Position numbers and translations under genes: made by a program. The notes under the pieces were generated by a model. The model was not told the DNA's origin and did no database searches. It saw only the letters and a program-made list of their open reading frames with translations. A DNA stretch of 64,000 bases from Solen grandis (Eukaryota; Mollusca; Bivalvia; Adapedonta; Solenidae): NCBI GenBank assembly GCA_021229015.1, contig CM037795.1, forward strand, positions 14,923,362 through 14,987,361. The letters run 5' to 3'. Below, piece by piece: positions 32,977-46,051 of this stretch; the first letter of the stretch is position 1, and every line of letters starts with the position of its first letter.

Positions 32977-34611
32977 AGCTCACCTGAGTACAATGTGCTC
33001 AAGATGAGCTTTTGTGATCACCTTTCGTCCGTCGTCCGTCGTCGTGTGTCGTGCGTCGTCAACAATTTGCTTTAAACGACATCTCCTCTGAAACCGCTGG
33101 ACATAATTTAATGAAACTTGGCAGGAATGTTCCTTGGGTGAGGCTCTACAAAATTTGCTAAAATAAAGTTGATCTATGAAGAACTCTGGTTGCCATGGCT
33201 ACAAAAAGAAAAATAATTTGAAAACTTTAAAAATCATCTCCTTCAAAACCACTGGCCAGATTTTAAAATAATTTGGTACAGATGTTCCTTGGGTCAACCT
33301 CTACCAAAGTTGCTAAAATTATTCCGATCCGTAAAAAAACATGGCCGCCAGGAGCGGGGCTTATTTGCCTTAAATGTATATAGAGAAACCTTTAAACAAC
33401 ATCTCCTCTAAAACCACTGGGTAGAATTTGATTCAACTTGGCAGGGATGATCCTTGGGTCAACCTTCACAAAAGTTCCTAAAATAAACTTGATCCATATA
33501 GAACTCTGGTTGCCATGGCAAGAAAAGGAGAAAAAAATGAAAACTTTAAAAATCATCTTCTTCAAAACTACTGGCCAGATTTTAAAATAAATTGGTTCAG
33601 ATGTTCCATGAGTCAACCTCTTCCAAAGTTGCTAAAATTATTCCGATCCGTAAAAAAACATGGCCGCCAGGGGCGGGGCTTATTTGCCTTATATGTATAT
33701 GGGGAAAACTTTAAACAACATCTCCTCTTAAACCACTGGACAGAATTTGATTCAACTTGGCAGGGATGATCCTTGGGTCAACCTTCACAAAAGTTGCTAA
33801 AATAAACTTGATCCATGTAGAACTCTGGTTGCCATGGGAACAAAAAGAAAAAAAAAGAAAACTTTAAAAATTATCTTCTTCAAAACTACTAGCCAGATTT
33901 TAAAATAAATTGGTACAGATGTTCCTTGGGTCAACCTCTACCAAAGTTGCTAAATTTTTTCCGATCCGTAAAAAAACACGACCGCCAGGGGCGGGGCTTA
34001 TTTGCCTTATATGTATATAGAGAAACCTCTAAACAACATCTCCTCTGAAACCACTGCACAGAATTTAATTCAACTTGGCAGGGATGATCCTTGGGTTAAC
34101 CTTCACAAAAGTTGCTAAAATAAACTTGATCCATGTAGAACTCTGGTTGCCATGGCAACAAAAAGAAAAAAAAATGAAAACTTTAAAAATCATCTTCTTC
34201 AAAACTACTGGCCAGATTTTAAAATAAATTGGTACAGATGTTCCTTGGGTCAACCTCTACCAAAGTTGCTAAAAAAAATTCCGATCCGTAAAAAAACAAG
34301 GCCGCCAGGGGCGGGGCTTATTTGCCTTATATGTATATTGGGAAAACTTTAATCAACATTTCCTCTGAAACCACTGGACAGAATTTGATTAAATTTGGCA
34401 GGAATGATCCTTTGGTCAACCTTTATAAAAGTTCCTAAAATAAACTTGATCCATATAGAACTCTGGTTGCCATGGCAACAAAAAGAAAAAAATATGAAAA
34501 CTCATCTACTTCAAAACTACTGGCCAGATTTTAAAATAAATTGGTACAGATGTTCCTTGGGTCAACCTATTTATCTCAGGTGAGCGATTTAGGGCCATCA
34601 TGGGCCTCTTT
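32977..34611 (+). repeat. AGCTCACC repeat family, copy C (amplified)
   Basis: Opens AGCTCACCTGAGTACAATGT and closes CAGGTGAGCGATTTAGGGCC, ATCATGGGCCTC. Between them an internal module of about 330 bp (AGAACTCTGGTTGCCATGGC, CTACTGGCCAGATTTTAAAA, CCGCCAGGGGCGGGGCTTAT) is repeated four to five times. Short open frames running in these modules are coincidental. Confidence 0.8.
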
Positions 34612-36360
34612 TTTCTTTTTACAGGAGTAGATCTTCACGTATGTAACATGGGTTGCTGTTCTGATTTATAAGTGTCACGGATATGTTGTTCACATGTAAA
34701 ATGAGCAAAATAACACGTTTACAAACAACAGCACATGGATAGCGGTTACGGTTATGAATTAAAGGTCTGCGTAACATATTCCATTCGTATTTGTAAGTGC
34801 AGAATCGCATTGCGTGGTTCCGCACTAAGAGCGGAGAGGTACAGTTAAACTTGTCATGGAAAATATGAAATTAGCAAGGGCAGCGATGCCTGGTAAGCGT
34901 TTCTAGCCACTAAAGACGGCAAGCTGCCGTCTAAATATCAAGATGGCTGCCAGTGTCAATACACATCACTGTAGATATTTAAACTTCAACTACAGTTTAC
35001 ACAACAATAAGGAGGATCCAGCAGAACTATGAGGAATCATGAACTTAAACAAGAAAAGTAGGACCTGTGCCTATACAAAAATGTATTTGCATATAATTGA
35101 TGAAAATAGCACTCATGAAAACTTTGTATATACATATTCAGATGGAGTGCTGGAAGAGAAAACATAGAAAGACAGAAGAACAAATAGAGCTAACACTGGC
35201 AAGAATACTAAATGAGGATTTGTTGATCTGTGTTTTTAATCAGAACAATGGTCTAAATCATGTCTTAGTGCCAGTAAAATCATCATTTAATGAAACTATG
35301 AAGTGGCTAGCCAAAAGCACACGGACAAAGACAAATTTGAAAAACCTTGATCATTACAATACCGTGAGCTATTCGTATCTTTCTCGAATGAGTAACTGTT
35401 TCAGAAAATGTTGTATGTAAACTATATATTATAGTCATAACACGTATGATAAAATGATATTTCATTTTGGTTCACATTTCAGTCTGCGGCTATTTATACG
35501 GACCTGTGAATAATTTTTGATTCAACACATATATATCTCAAAACTTTGTAACGACAATATTGAAGCAGCTTGAATACTATTAGCGTAAATGGTCGACATT
35601 GCATTGGTGTTCATAAGATGCAATGTATTACGAATTGAAAATAACGAATTTTCATATCGTATCAAAGTCTGTACACTTTTAGACCGAGATCCGTCCCAAT
35701 AGCCAATGTATTCCACCGCATTCTATATTGAACATTCAATCAGAGATGATCGACATATATTTCAGATTCTACGACATTTTACTTTGGTTAGGAGTACAAT
35801 TGCGATACTTTTGACATGTTAATGATATTTTACATGTCTTTGTGCTTTCAGATAGAGCCACATTGTTATTGTTTGTTTTTATAAATAAATATTCGGAAAG
35901 TAGTTCGTAAAGGTTGACCTACATATCAAGAACTTTCATACCGAAAGAAATCTTAATCATGATAGTATCATAGCAGAGCGTTATGAGATCTGTTCTGAAA
36001 GATTTTATTACATTCAATTATTATTATGATTTCAAAATCCAATGATTTTCACAAACTGATGAGCTAGGATAATATAGCAGTATAATAAGTATTTTTCAAT
36101 TGGCAGCTTTCAGGACTATCGATCCTTTGATTTATTATCTGGAAATTCGAAATAAATAAGCTCTACTTCTAAAATGAAACATAAATATAGAACTACTAAA
36201 GAAATGGAATACTAAAATGATAAAGCCCCATGTCCCATACACCATGGGCCACCGGTGTTACCATTACACTTTTCCCGAATTTGCCACCATTTTATCGGTG
36301 TCGTAAAATTAAAATTATTCGAAAGTAGTATCCCGTCATAATAACAATGTTCGGCATATG
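34612..36360. other. Unassigned sequence with one open frame
   Basis: A 107-codon frame on the + strand (35097-35420; contains RKTEEQIELTLARILNEDLL and LVPVKSSFNETMKWLAKS) has an amino-acid mix like a real protein but no recognised domain. I saw no convincing acceptor or partner exon. It is left as a possible exon or decayed element. Confidence 0.3.
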
Positions 36361-36369
36361 ACGCATATG

Positions 36370-36790
36370 ACGATGCCCACAACGTAATGAAGTATGAACA
36401 TAACAAAATGATCAGTTCACATACCATAATGACCAGTGCACGTAACATAATGAAGTATACACATAGGGAAATGATCGGTACACATAACACAATGACCAGT
36501 ACACATAACATAATTAAGTATGCACATAGGGAAATGGATAATACACTCAACAAAATAATCAGTACAAATCAATAACATATTGATGTGCGAACCTAAAGAA
36601 ATGATGTTAACACATAACAGAATGATCAGTACACATAACATAATGGAATATGCACGTAACTAGATGGAGAATGCACACCACAAAACGATATGTACACAAA
36701 ACATAACGAAGTGTGCACATAACGAAATAGAAAATGTACCTATCCTATTGATCAGTACACATATCGTAATGATTTAAGCACATGATAGTA
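36370..36790 (+). repeat. Degenerate ACATAACATAATGA repeat
   Basis: ACACATAACATAATGA-type phrases alternate with ATGATCAGTACAC and GCACATAGGGAAATG about every 20-60 bp. It is an old, diverged tandem repeat; the open frames on both strands here derive from it. Confidence 0.7.
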
Positions 36791-36868
36791 AAAAGACCAG
36801 TATAATGAGGCAGCAAAGGCGTTCCAATTTAGATCATTTATAAAATTATGACATTATAACAAACAAAC

Positions 36869-37491
36869 TGTTATATATTACACCTAACCTAGTTATGTAT
36901 ACACAACACTGTAGAAGGAAATCCCTATTCTAAGAATAACTTGTTTACTAGTTTTGTTCTGGAGTGATCTATTAGGCGATCCCTATTCTAAAAAATAACT
37001 TGTTTACTGGTATATTTGTTTGCTGGAACTTTCTTTCTTTCTATGGAAAATTCTAGAAGTCTTATGTAACCTGTTTACACTTTAGAACATTCTTTATTGG
37101 AGTATAGTATGGTTGTTTCTAGAATAACTTGCTCAAGTATATATAATGAAGGGGTTTTAGGGAGAGCAGACTTGTTGAGGAGACTTGTTTTAGCAGACTT
37201 GTTTTGGAGATTTGTTTGCAGCAATCCATCAAGTGTGGGTCATTCAACATTGTGGGATTAATTTCGGATTTACATTTGGATAAAGGACATATCTTTTGGA
37301 TTGCTCAGGTTAAATTGAAATTTTATCAATCAGACAATGATCAAACTTATTTGTTATAATAATTTTAAGACACTGTATGTTGTGATATTCATATTGATAT
37401 TTGTCACTTGTTAATAATTAAAATATATTTAGTTAACAAGTTTGTTGCTGGCTTTTCTTTGTTGCGCCATTTCATCAAATTGGCCGTAACA
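36869..37491 (+). mobile_element. Solo LTR, copy 1
   Basis: 623 bp starting TGTTATATATTACACC and ending GGCCGTAACA, so ends are TGTTA...TAACA as in LTRs. A direct AAAC flanks both sides (36865-36868 and 37492-37495). A promoter-like GTATATATAATGAAGGGG lies at about 37136, followed by GGGAGAGCAGACTTG repeats at the expected start of R. No internal retroelement genes adjoin, so it is a solo LTR made by recombination. Confidence 0.85.
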
Positions 37492-37655
37492 AAACTAACT
37501 AAAAATCACCTATGATTCAAACAAGAACATTATATTATTGATCTTTAACAAGTCAAAAAGTCTTTAACAAACGAACAAATAAACAAGGGTAAACTTGTAG
37601 TGCCTGGATTTTGTTTTCTTTGATTGACAGTTAACGTGAACACATATCATTTCAG

Positions 37656-37816
37656 GTGCGGTATTCATTGTACAAATATGACTCGGAAGTCGCGTTTGCG
37701 ACATTTAGCGGAACGGGAACCAACGCAACTGACTGGTTTACCCAGAGCCGCCTACTAGAAACAACCTGGAAGAACGTCAACAATTATGATGACTATGATT
37801 TTTTCTCTGTCGAAGG
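37656..37816 (+). CDS. Unrecognised protein gene, internal exon
   Basis: Acceptor ATTTCAG and donor GTAGGT bracket a fully open exon encoding VRYSLYKYDSEVAFATFSGT, then DWFTQSRLLETTWKNVNNYD and DYDFFSVEG. It exits in phase 2, matching the next exon (41016). Pattern (aromatic-rich beta strands, no cysteine in this exon) suggests an extracellular beta-sandwich domain. I recall uncharacterised mollusc secreted proteins of this look but cannot name the family. Upstream exons, including any signal peptide, were not found; the gene may begin before this window's repeats. Confidence 0.65.
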
Positions 37817-38181
37817 GTAGGTTTCATGCCCGTTAAAATAGTCATCACGTGACATTTGAGTCTCCAAATTACTGAAACTTTAAACTCAATTATGAAACAA
37901 ACTTCTTAAATGGAATCTGAAGATAGGATGTGGTGTTTGAGCATTTTGCTGGTATTTATTTTATTCTTGGCAGTTTTCAGTTTTTATGGTTGAGTTGATG
38001 GATGCTTATTGTTTACAATTTAGACTGTTGATATGCTTTTCATACAGAATCCATTATTAGATTATAATCATGGTCCTTCAATGCTTAAAAAGACTTCCGC
38101 GCAGATGCAATCATTCATTGACTTGGTGTTATAGGCTGTTTTGCTCTAAGGCTATGAAGGCTTGCATTTACTATAAAATTA
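37817..38181. other. Intron
   Basis: This is the first part of the 3.2-kb intron between the exons at 37656 and 41016. It is AT-rich with nothing else recognised. Confidence 0.5.
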
Positions 38182-38440
38182 GGGGCCTCCGTGGCCGAGA
38201 GGGTAAAGTCGCTGACTTTAACACTCACTCAGCCCCTCTTCGCATGGGTTCGAACCCCGACAGGGTCATTCGGATTTTCATGTGAGGAAGCCTTCCAGCT
38301 GGCTTGCGGTAGGTCGGTGGTTCTACCCGGATGCGTCCGTGCATTCGGGGTCTTCTCCACCTGTAATTAGCTGGACGTCGCTATATGACTGAAATGCTGT
38401 CGAAGCGACGGTAAACTCAAATAGTCAAGTCAAGTCTAGT
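38182..38440 (+). repeat. Complete conserved-core SINE
   Basis: The tRNA-like head GGCCTCCGTGGCCGAGAGGG (A box) and GGGTTCGAACCCCGAC (strong B box) resembles a class II tRNA (Ser/Leu type). A core follows (CCAGCTGGCTTGCGGTAGGT, GTGCATTCGGGGTCTTCTCC, TAGCTGGACGTCGCTATATG) and a tail of AGTCAAGTCA repeats. This core/tail arrangement is that of the broadly distributed mollusc SINEs with a conserved central domain. It lies within the intron. Confidence 0.85.
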
Positions 38441-38504
38441 CAAGTTCGATTATAGCTTTAGATTTAATATTAGAATATGCCCACCCCCACACACACACAC
38501 ACTT

Positions 38505-38745
38505 TGAAGAAGAGGGGCATATTGTTCAGCAAATGTCGGTCGGTCGGATGGTTTGTCCGTCGGTAGACCACTTCGTTTTCGATCAAAAACTTGAGAACGC
38601 TTGAGCCCACATTCCTCTAACTTCGTAGACTAGTAGATGACCCCTATTGATTTGGAGTCACTTGGTCAAAGGTCAAGGTCACAGTGACCTTGATGCGGGG
38701 TGTGGGGCGTAGGGGGCATATGTGTGTTATCAGCTTCAAACTTTT
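38505..38745 (+). repeat. GGTCGGTCGG-type dispersed repeat
   Basis: AGAAGAGGGGCATATTGTTC, TCGGTCGGTCGGATGG, then GACCCCTATTGATTTGGAGT and GGTCAAGGTCACAGTGACCT. This is typical of an abundant bivalve interspersed repeat. Non-coding. Confidence 0.65.
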
Positions 38746-38978
38746 TGACAGTGTTTATAGCTATATTCTTTCGGCCAATTTCTGTTATGGCTGCTATAGG
38801 CCAATCAGGAGTTCTGTTCCATTTCAAATTAATAAAATGCCAATTTTCACATCGTGTTCAGGATCATCCTGGCCCCTTGTTTTTCATACAGGAGCAAGTT
38901 CGTGTGGTTACAGAACTAGTAACTTTATTAAAAATTACGACTTGTTTTTATATCGTTTAGAACGTGTTTTTCTTTTTT

Positions 38979-40455
38979 AGCTCACCTGAGCACAACGTGC
39001 TCCTGGTGAGCTTTTGTGATGGTCCGCCGTCCGGCGTCCGTCGTGCGTCGTTCGTCGTCAACTTTTTAATTCAAACGACTTCTCTCCTCCTAAACTACTG
39101 GGCAGATTTCAATAAAACTTTACACAAATGACCCTTGGGTGACCCTCTTTCAAGTTTGTTCAAATGGTTCCAGTCTTTTGAATAACTAGGTCACAGGAGC
39201 TAAAATAGACAAAAAAAATTGCAATCTTTAAAAATCTTCTTCCCTGAAACCAAAAGGCACAGAGCTTTGATATTTGGTATGTAGCATCATCTTATGGTCC
39301 TCTACCATGTTTGTGCAAAATATGGCCCTGGGGTCAAAATTGGCCCCGCCCTGGGGGTCACTTTATTTACATAGGCTTATATAGGGAAAACTTAGAAAAA
39401 TCTTCTTCTCCGAAACCGTATGGCCTAGAGCTAAGATATTTGGCATGAAGCATTGTCTAGTGGATCTCTACCAAGATTGTTCAAATCATGGCCCTGGGGT
39501 CAAAATTGGCCCCGCCCCGGGGGTCACTTTATTTACATAGGCTTATATAGGGAAAACTTAGAAAAATCTTCTTCTCCGAAACCGTATGGCCTATAGCTAA
39601 GATATTTGGCATGTAACATTGTCTAGTGAATCTCTACCAAGATTGTTCAAATCATGGCCCTGGGGTCAAAATTGGCCCCGCCCTGGGGGTTACTTTATTT
39701 ACATAGGCTTATATAAGGAAAACTTAGAAAAATCTTCTTCTCCGAAACCGTATGGCCTAGAGCTAAGATATTTGGCATGAAGCATTGTCTAGTGGATCTC
39801 TACCAAGATTGTTCAAATCATGGCCCTGGGTTCAAAATTGGCCCCGCCCTGGGGGCCACTTTCTTTAACATAGGCTAATATTGGAACATAGGCTAATATT
39901 GGAACAAATCAAGAAAAATCTTCTTCTCTGAAACCATATGGCCTAGAGCTTAGATATTTGGCATGTAGCATTGTCTAGTGGATCTCTACCAAGTTTGTTC
40001 AAATCATGGCCCTGGGGTCAAAATTGGCCCCGCCCTGGGGGGTCACTTTCTTTAACATAGGCTAATATAGGAATATATCTAAAAAAAATTCTTCTCTGGA
40101 ACCTTATGGCCGGGAGCTTTGATATTTGGCATGTAGCATTGTCTAATGTTCTCTACCAAGTTTGTTCAAATAATGGCCCTGGGGTCAAAGTTGGCCCCGC
40201 CCAGGGGGTTACTTTCTTCAACATAGGCTAATATTAGCAACTGTTTATCAGATCTGAATGATACTGTGCACAATTACTCATCTTAACATGTACATCACAT
40301 ATCAACAAAAAGGAATTGCTTTGTACATTTAGATAATTTTTCAACCATTAAAAAAACACTTTGTTACCTTGATCTTTAACCTATCTTTTGTAACTTTATG
40401 GTGGGACATTTTATCTTTACTCAGGTGAGCGGATTAGAGCCCTCGGGCTCTTGTT
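38979..40455 (+). repeat. AGCTCACC repeat family, copy D (amplified)
   Basis: Opens AGCTCACCTGAGCACAACGT, GCTCCTGGTGAGCTTTT, and ends CAGGTGAGCGGATTAGAGCC, CTCGGGCTCTTG. An internal module of about 180-185 bp (TCTCCGAAACCGTATGGCCT, GGATCTCTACCAAGATTGTT, GGGTCAAAATTGGCCCCGCC) is repeated about six times. Adjacent modules are nearly identical, indicating recent unequal exchange. Confidence 0.85.
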
Positions 40456-40970
40456 TATATACCATGTAGTCGAAGGAATCTGTCAGCCGGTCTCTCCGTC
40501 CGATGTTTTAATTAGGGAACCCCTGGATTAATTTTCATGAAACTTATTTATAAAATCTACAAGGCATTTAATGTATGTCAATGAATCATTATCCAGCGGT
40601 TCTTTACAAGACCAGAAAAAAAAGATCAGAGCTAAATGTGTGATTTGCCAGAGTTATGGACCTTGTACATGACAATTCCTCTTGTCAAACTATGTCAATC
40701 AATAAAATTTCATTTAAATAGCATGAGAAGAGCAGTTATTCCCATTTTCTGTCTTTCTGTCACACGTTGTCCGTCACGCTTGTACAGGTGAACACACGAC
40801 GTGTTCAAATGAACACTCATGTATCTATATGATATTACACATTTGGATATACGCATAGATACATAATTCTATAGTAAAAGTTAATTATTATCCGTCGTAT
40901 TTACAAATGTACGTACTTATCCTTTCCTTCACGCACGTTAATATGTCTTTATAATTTCGCGATATCAATT

Positions 40971-41005
<35 letters not shown>

Positions 41006-41010
41006 TTTCC
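40456..41010. other. Intron with TTTA microsatellite
   Basis: Ends in a (TTTA)n tract (about 40970-41008) that abuts the exon acceptor and may supply part of its pyrimidine tract. No other feature is recognised. Confidence 0.5.
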
Positions 41011-41015
41011 CGAAG

Positions 41016-41194
41016 CGATGAACCGCGAAGGCGACGGTTTCTTATCTTCGGACCATTAGGTGATTGTAATACTGACGTTGCCTACACCATGGCAATGGGC
41101 AATGCTTCCCCTTGTCTCTACGACGACCTGTCAAGTTACCCCAACTACTTCTATGCCACAGGTATCGACCGAGGACATCTATCAAACATGTTTG
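41016..41194 (+). CDS. Unrecognised protein gene, internal exon
   Basis: Follows an acceptor ending CCCGAAG and ends at a GTAAGT donor. It reads DEPRRRRFLIFGPLGDCNTD, VAYTMAMGNASPCLYDDLSS, YPNYFYATGIDRGHLSNMF. Two cysteines (GDCN and SPCLY) could pair with each other. Entry phase 2 and exit phase 1 fit the flanking exons exactly. The RRRFLIFG stretch looks like a buried strand after a basic turn. Confidence 0.7.
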
Positions 41195-41360
41195 GTAAGT
41201 CTAACCACTATCTTCTTTAGACAGACAGACAGAAAATTTTATTTAGATTTAGATTTGTACAAAGTACATCATCATTTCATATACATATATAAATATCATT
41301 TATCAATACACAAATCATTTTAAACTATTTCATAAATACAACACATGTCAGGCATAAACC

Positions 41361-41437
<77 letters not shown>

Positions 41438-43167
41438 TGTTTAAACAACACATTTCTCTCAAGCTCCAATTCCAAGAGGATGTGGCTTCATATAAAACAT
41501 TTTCGATCAATCTACAAGGTGACAAAAAAAGGGGGAAAAAAGAAGAAGTAGAAAAGACAATAAGAGAAAAAAAAATAAAAAAAAATAAATAACGTTCAAT
41601 CCCCTAAACTGATTTTACTTCTATTCTTAAAAACGACATATATATTTTTAAAAAGTATAACCTGATTTTAAAATACAGGTCCCGGGTTAGAATATGAAGT
41701 AAAGTTCACCTGTAATAAAAGACCACAAGTTTTAAGGGCTGCATAATAAAATTCCAGATATCTAAGAGTAAATGTTTATTTAATTTGAATCTGGATCAGA
41801 AGACCATCTGTAACAAGGTCATCTGGATCAGAAGACCGTCTGTAACAAGGTCATATCCGGATATTAATTAGAAGAACGTCTGTATTAAAGGCCATATCCG
41901 GATATGGATTAGAGGACCACCGGCATTAAAAGATTTGAAACCAAAGCTCCTTTACACAATAAATGATTTTAAAATTTTTAATGTTAATGGTTTTAATATG
42001 AATTTCAAAAGTAATGGAATGTGAACGAAAATGTCAGTTTCTCCAGGGTCGGATGAGTTCCCGCTCGCAAAATCCAACTTAATAATGTACAGTAAAATTG
42101 TGACAATTGGAGAATCGAAAGGATAATGTGGAATCCTCGGATAATCGCGAAGCTAGGAGAACTGAGAGAACAAAATTGTATACCAGTACATGTATTTAGT
42201 TTCGTATTACCGGGACTAGGAATTTATATCGACTGGTATGATTTCATCTTGTTTCTTTTCCGACGGTTGGAAGGCAGGGTCTTACAACTTAGAATAATCT
42301 CTCTCTTTTTTGCGGCTACTGGGCTGGGTCCGCATCTCTGGCCTGATACAGGCTTTAGAGGATTCCACCCTGAGTGGGTATCGAGCTCGAAACGTTTGGA
42401 TCCTTAGTCAGGGAACAGTGCCACTGAATATACCAGCAGATAACTGCTAACAGTGAAAATAATTTAAAAGATTGGTAGTTCAACATGCATAACACTCGAT
42501 CTATAGACCATTTTACCAGGGAATTGCAATTTCCGGTATAATTCGCCGATTTAAACAAACCAATCAGTGACTGGTAAAAATTCTTAAGTATATGTTTATT
42601 GAACAATGTGTGGAATTTATACCAGCATGCACATTATATGTCCTAGAAGTGCCCGTGTATTTACGTCGGTTTACATCCCATTTCGGTTTGAAATGGCAAA
42701 TAAGCGAGGTGTCCTAAGACAAGCCCCGGTCTGGCTGCACGACCCGTCCTTAGGTTACAAATGTCTACGCTTTGTCCCGGGCTGAAATATTACGTATGTG
42801 CGCATTTGATACCTTTGTATAGTGTATGTAAACACCAGATTAAACCAAGTCAAGTCGAGTTTCTGCTTCAGACTTTTAATAACCGGAAAACATGCTCATG
42901 TTACATAATGCGCATGTCCATAAAAGGGAATTAATACCATATATGTAATCTAAGCGATAAAAGTGATAAAGGGAGCGATCGTAGGTGTACGTACTACACT
43001 ATGAATTACTTGTTTTGAAAAATACAGAAATTGACGGATGTTAACTTAAATACATGTATAGCTGCTATACGGGTTTAGCTATAAAATACAATTGCAAAGA
43101 TGCAACATATTGTATCATATTTGAAAGTTCATTCCATATGTTTGGCAGTGATTATTGCACGTTGCAG
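41195..43167. other. Intron with microsatellites
   Basis: Contains a GACA run at about 41219-41233, a long (TA)n tract at about 41364-41433, and a degenerate repeat of about 40-55 bp at 41785-41935 (GGATCAGAAGACCGTCTGTA, CATATCCGGATAT). The rest is unassigned. Confidence 0.6.
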
Positions 43168-43214
43168 GTATGGACCTAGCTGACTACATAGCCATCTACG
43201 TCAGCGCTAACTAG
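43168..43214 (+). CDS. Unrecognised protein gene, last exon
   Basis: Acceptor GTTGCAG; encodes GMDLADYIAIYVSAN then TAG (43212-43214). Phase fits the previous exon. The ending (hydrophobic strand DYIAIYV right before the stop) suits the final strand of a beta-sandwich. Identification of this exon rests on splice phase and continuity of style rather than on a known homologue. Confidence 0.6.
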
Positions 43215-43439
43215 TACTGGGCCCTAACTACCACTTGAACGATGATCTAATCTACTCGGTGCGGCCAGACAGAATTACCACGCCGTAGGCATATGGCATG
43301 ATACCACATTTAGTCATATATTACTGTCAACCGACAATACAGTTATGAAACAATACATTTTTTATGCAGAGCACCAGGTAGGAAGCTACTACTTTATGGC
43401 GTTTTTTTTTTGTTTTTTTTTTTTTTGGCGGTTTTATCG

Positions 43440-43985
43440 AACCAGCGGCCTCCCACTAATTCCTCAGTCACATTTACTCTACGGCGAGAATACGGCGACC
43501 GTAGAGAAATACCTGCGGCAACCAGAGAAATTCTGCGGTGACCGTACGGTCTCTTATATTTTGCAGGCCGTAGGGGTCGCCGTAGAATTTTAACGCGGAG
43601 TTCTAACATTTTTTTTATTTCTGCGATCGCTGTAGCAATTCGACACATAGCCATGCCGTAGCCACACCGATTCGCAGTGACCATACGAGCGTACGGTGGC
43701 CGTGCGTTTGCCCCGCGTTCTTATGGATTCCATTTGACCTATTTGACAACAAAATTTCCACGGGCGCCGTGTTACAAAACTACGGTCACCCTACGCCCGT
43801 CGTGCGTTATCACTTTAAATGCCGTAGGGAAGCCGCAGGGTTTTTGTCGGTACTAATTTAAAATACATCGTATGGCTATCTTAACATATGTGACTTCAAT
43901 AGAATGTGACTGTAGAAAATTTGCGGCGGCCCTAGAATTGCTACTGGCCGTAGAAATTTTAGACCCTACGGCTTGGCAAAATTGA
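43440..43985. repeat. CCGTAG/CTACGG-rich region
   Basis: Words such as GGCGACCGTAG, CTGCGGTGACCGTACGG, GGCCGTAGG, CCCTACGGC and CTACGGTCACCCTACG recur on both strands for over 500 bp in an otherwise AT-rich area. No clear unit length. Open frames in it have no domain. Confidence 0.45.
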
Positions 43986-46050
43986 CTTAGCTATAACACT
44001 CGGCAAACGATATGTCTTATGTTTTTTATGTTGTTGTTTTTTCACAGCGTATTTGGTAAGCCATCATTAAATTGTGATCATTGTCAATCCGGTGTTCGTG
44101 GAATTTTATAGTAAATACAAGCCATTATAGATTTTGAGCGACAGAGCCTATGACTCCAAGTCAATGGATGTTTGCATCTGCACTAAAGTCTTTTTAAGCA
44201 TTTGATGGACCATGCTTATAATGATCATAATTTAATGATGAAATGAATACCTTAATGCATCACAGTATTGTAGTGTTTGCAACATTATATTGTGTAAATT
44301 GTTTTGTGTACAGGGTATTACTGTGCAATTTTTTTTGCTTAAAGTTTTAACTATAACATTCCATTATCACATTGTCACAATTAATTGATGCATGTATTAC
44401 CTTAAGGTAGTGATTATAGATCGATCATTAAAATGGATGATTTACTTTCAAACTTTCTATTGGCAAAATCAGCATACCAAATGCTTTTTGTTTAGACAAA
44501 GAAATTATCGAGTATGATAGAGACAGTATGAAGTCAGTATACAAATATTAGCATAAATATGTAAAAAAAAATTTTTTTAATCAGTATCATTTTAATGTGC
44601 AGTCTAAATTTGACACATATTTACATTGTTTAAACTTCATTTTAATTCTTAGACGAAGACCTATTAAATATAAATTATATTAGATCTAAAAGGTCTTTGT
44701 TTTATATGATAATTTCTGTAGCAAATATTTATATATCACAAAAAAAAATAAAAAAATATCCCTGTCGTAACGGTACAGTTTAATTACCCTTTTTTCTCAA
44801 CGTTATCAAAATACAGAATATATTGATAATAATATTTTATTGTGCCTACCTATAAATATTTAAGACAGGTTTTAAAGAGTTTATCAAGTTTTCTCAAGAA
44901 ACTGACGGCACGACTCTTTATTTGTCAATGACATAAGAAGGAATTTTAATCTGTTGAGTTGTGTTTACGACTCGTGTTTTGCATGTTTTTGAGCCAGTAA
45001 AGATATAGGTATATAATAAATTAATTTACTCGAATTTGTGATTCCCTCATCATTGTTCTCGTAACATTTCGGACATGTTGCATTTGGCAGATAGCTATCC
45101 GAGGTTATCCGTTTGTATTCATGTCATATTTCCCGAATTTTTAATGAATTGTGGGAGGGAACAACACAGGAACTCAAAGTTCGATATGATATGATTTTTA
45201 TTGAAATTTTAGCCAAATTTGCATACAAGCACTAAAATGTGACTTTTTGTACCTTCAAAATTTGGCAAATATACTTTTGATGACATTCTTATTACATGAA
45301 TCTTAAAATTTGGGTTTTCTTTTATCATTCAACTAAAGATAAATGAGAAATTCAAAAAAAAATTATTTTACCAAAATCAAAATCAGCCACAACCTGCTGA
45401 AACGTCCTTAAAACAACATTGATTTGAGTAAGGGTGTTTTAATTTATTAGAATGTATCCTGCTGGTATTGCCAAGTGAAAAAACACAGAATTATTTGATT
45501 ATAGAGGTAAAATATTTGCCATCCGATTCGTTACATGAAGGAAATTTAATTAGCCATGTTCACACTTATCATTTCCAAAGCCATATATCGCAAAATGTCG
45601 GCCAATTTAGCTTGTTCCATCTGGGAGAGGCTTCTTTTAAGTTGTCCAGTGTTTTTTTAACATATGGAGGTATTTAAAAATATTCTCCTCTCCATATTGT
45701 TGCAAAAATACATTTGTATAGTTTGACTCACACAGCTTCTCTCTAAAAAGAAAACAACAATATTTAGCTATTTGTTTAGAAGTTTGTTTGAAATATTCGT
45801 TTTTATGTGCTTTGATATGTATATTTATTATTTTGCGTTTGTTGTTTTAATTTGCTTCGTTTTGATTTAAATACATATATTTATGTTAATATCACGTTAA
45901 TATTTTACCCTGTAGGAGAAAGACAGACAGAGAGAGGGGGGGGGGGCAATACACTTAATGCAAGCCGTCCATTAGAACACATTTTGTTTTTAATCTTTTC
46001 TTATTTAACAGTTCAGTGCATTTTCACATATTTATCATCATAATAGAGTT
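43986..46050. other. Unassigned AT-rich sequence
   Basis: No exon, RNA gene or repeat family recognised in about 2 kb. A short G-run (45936-45946) is the only low-complexity feature. Confidence 0.4.
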
Positions 46051-46051
46051 C

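Noticed and set aside
33392..34583. Repeated short frames in copy C of the AGCTCACC family
   Set aside because: The same peptide recurs per module on both strands; the repeat is non-coding in all other copies.
41325..41551. Tyr-Ile repeat open frames
   Set aside because: Translation of the (TA)n microsatellite.
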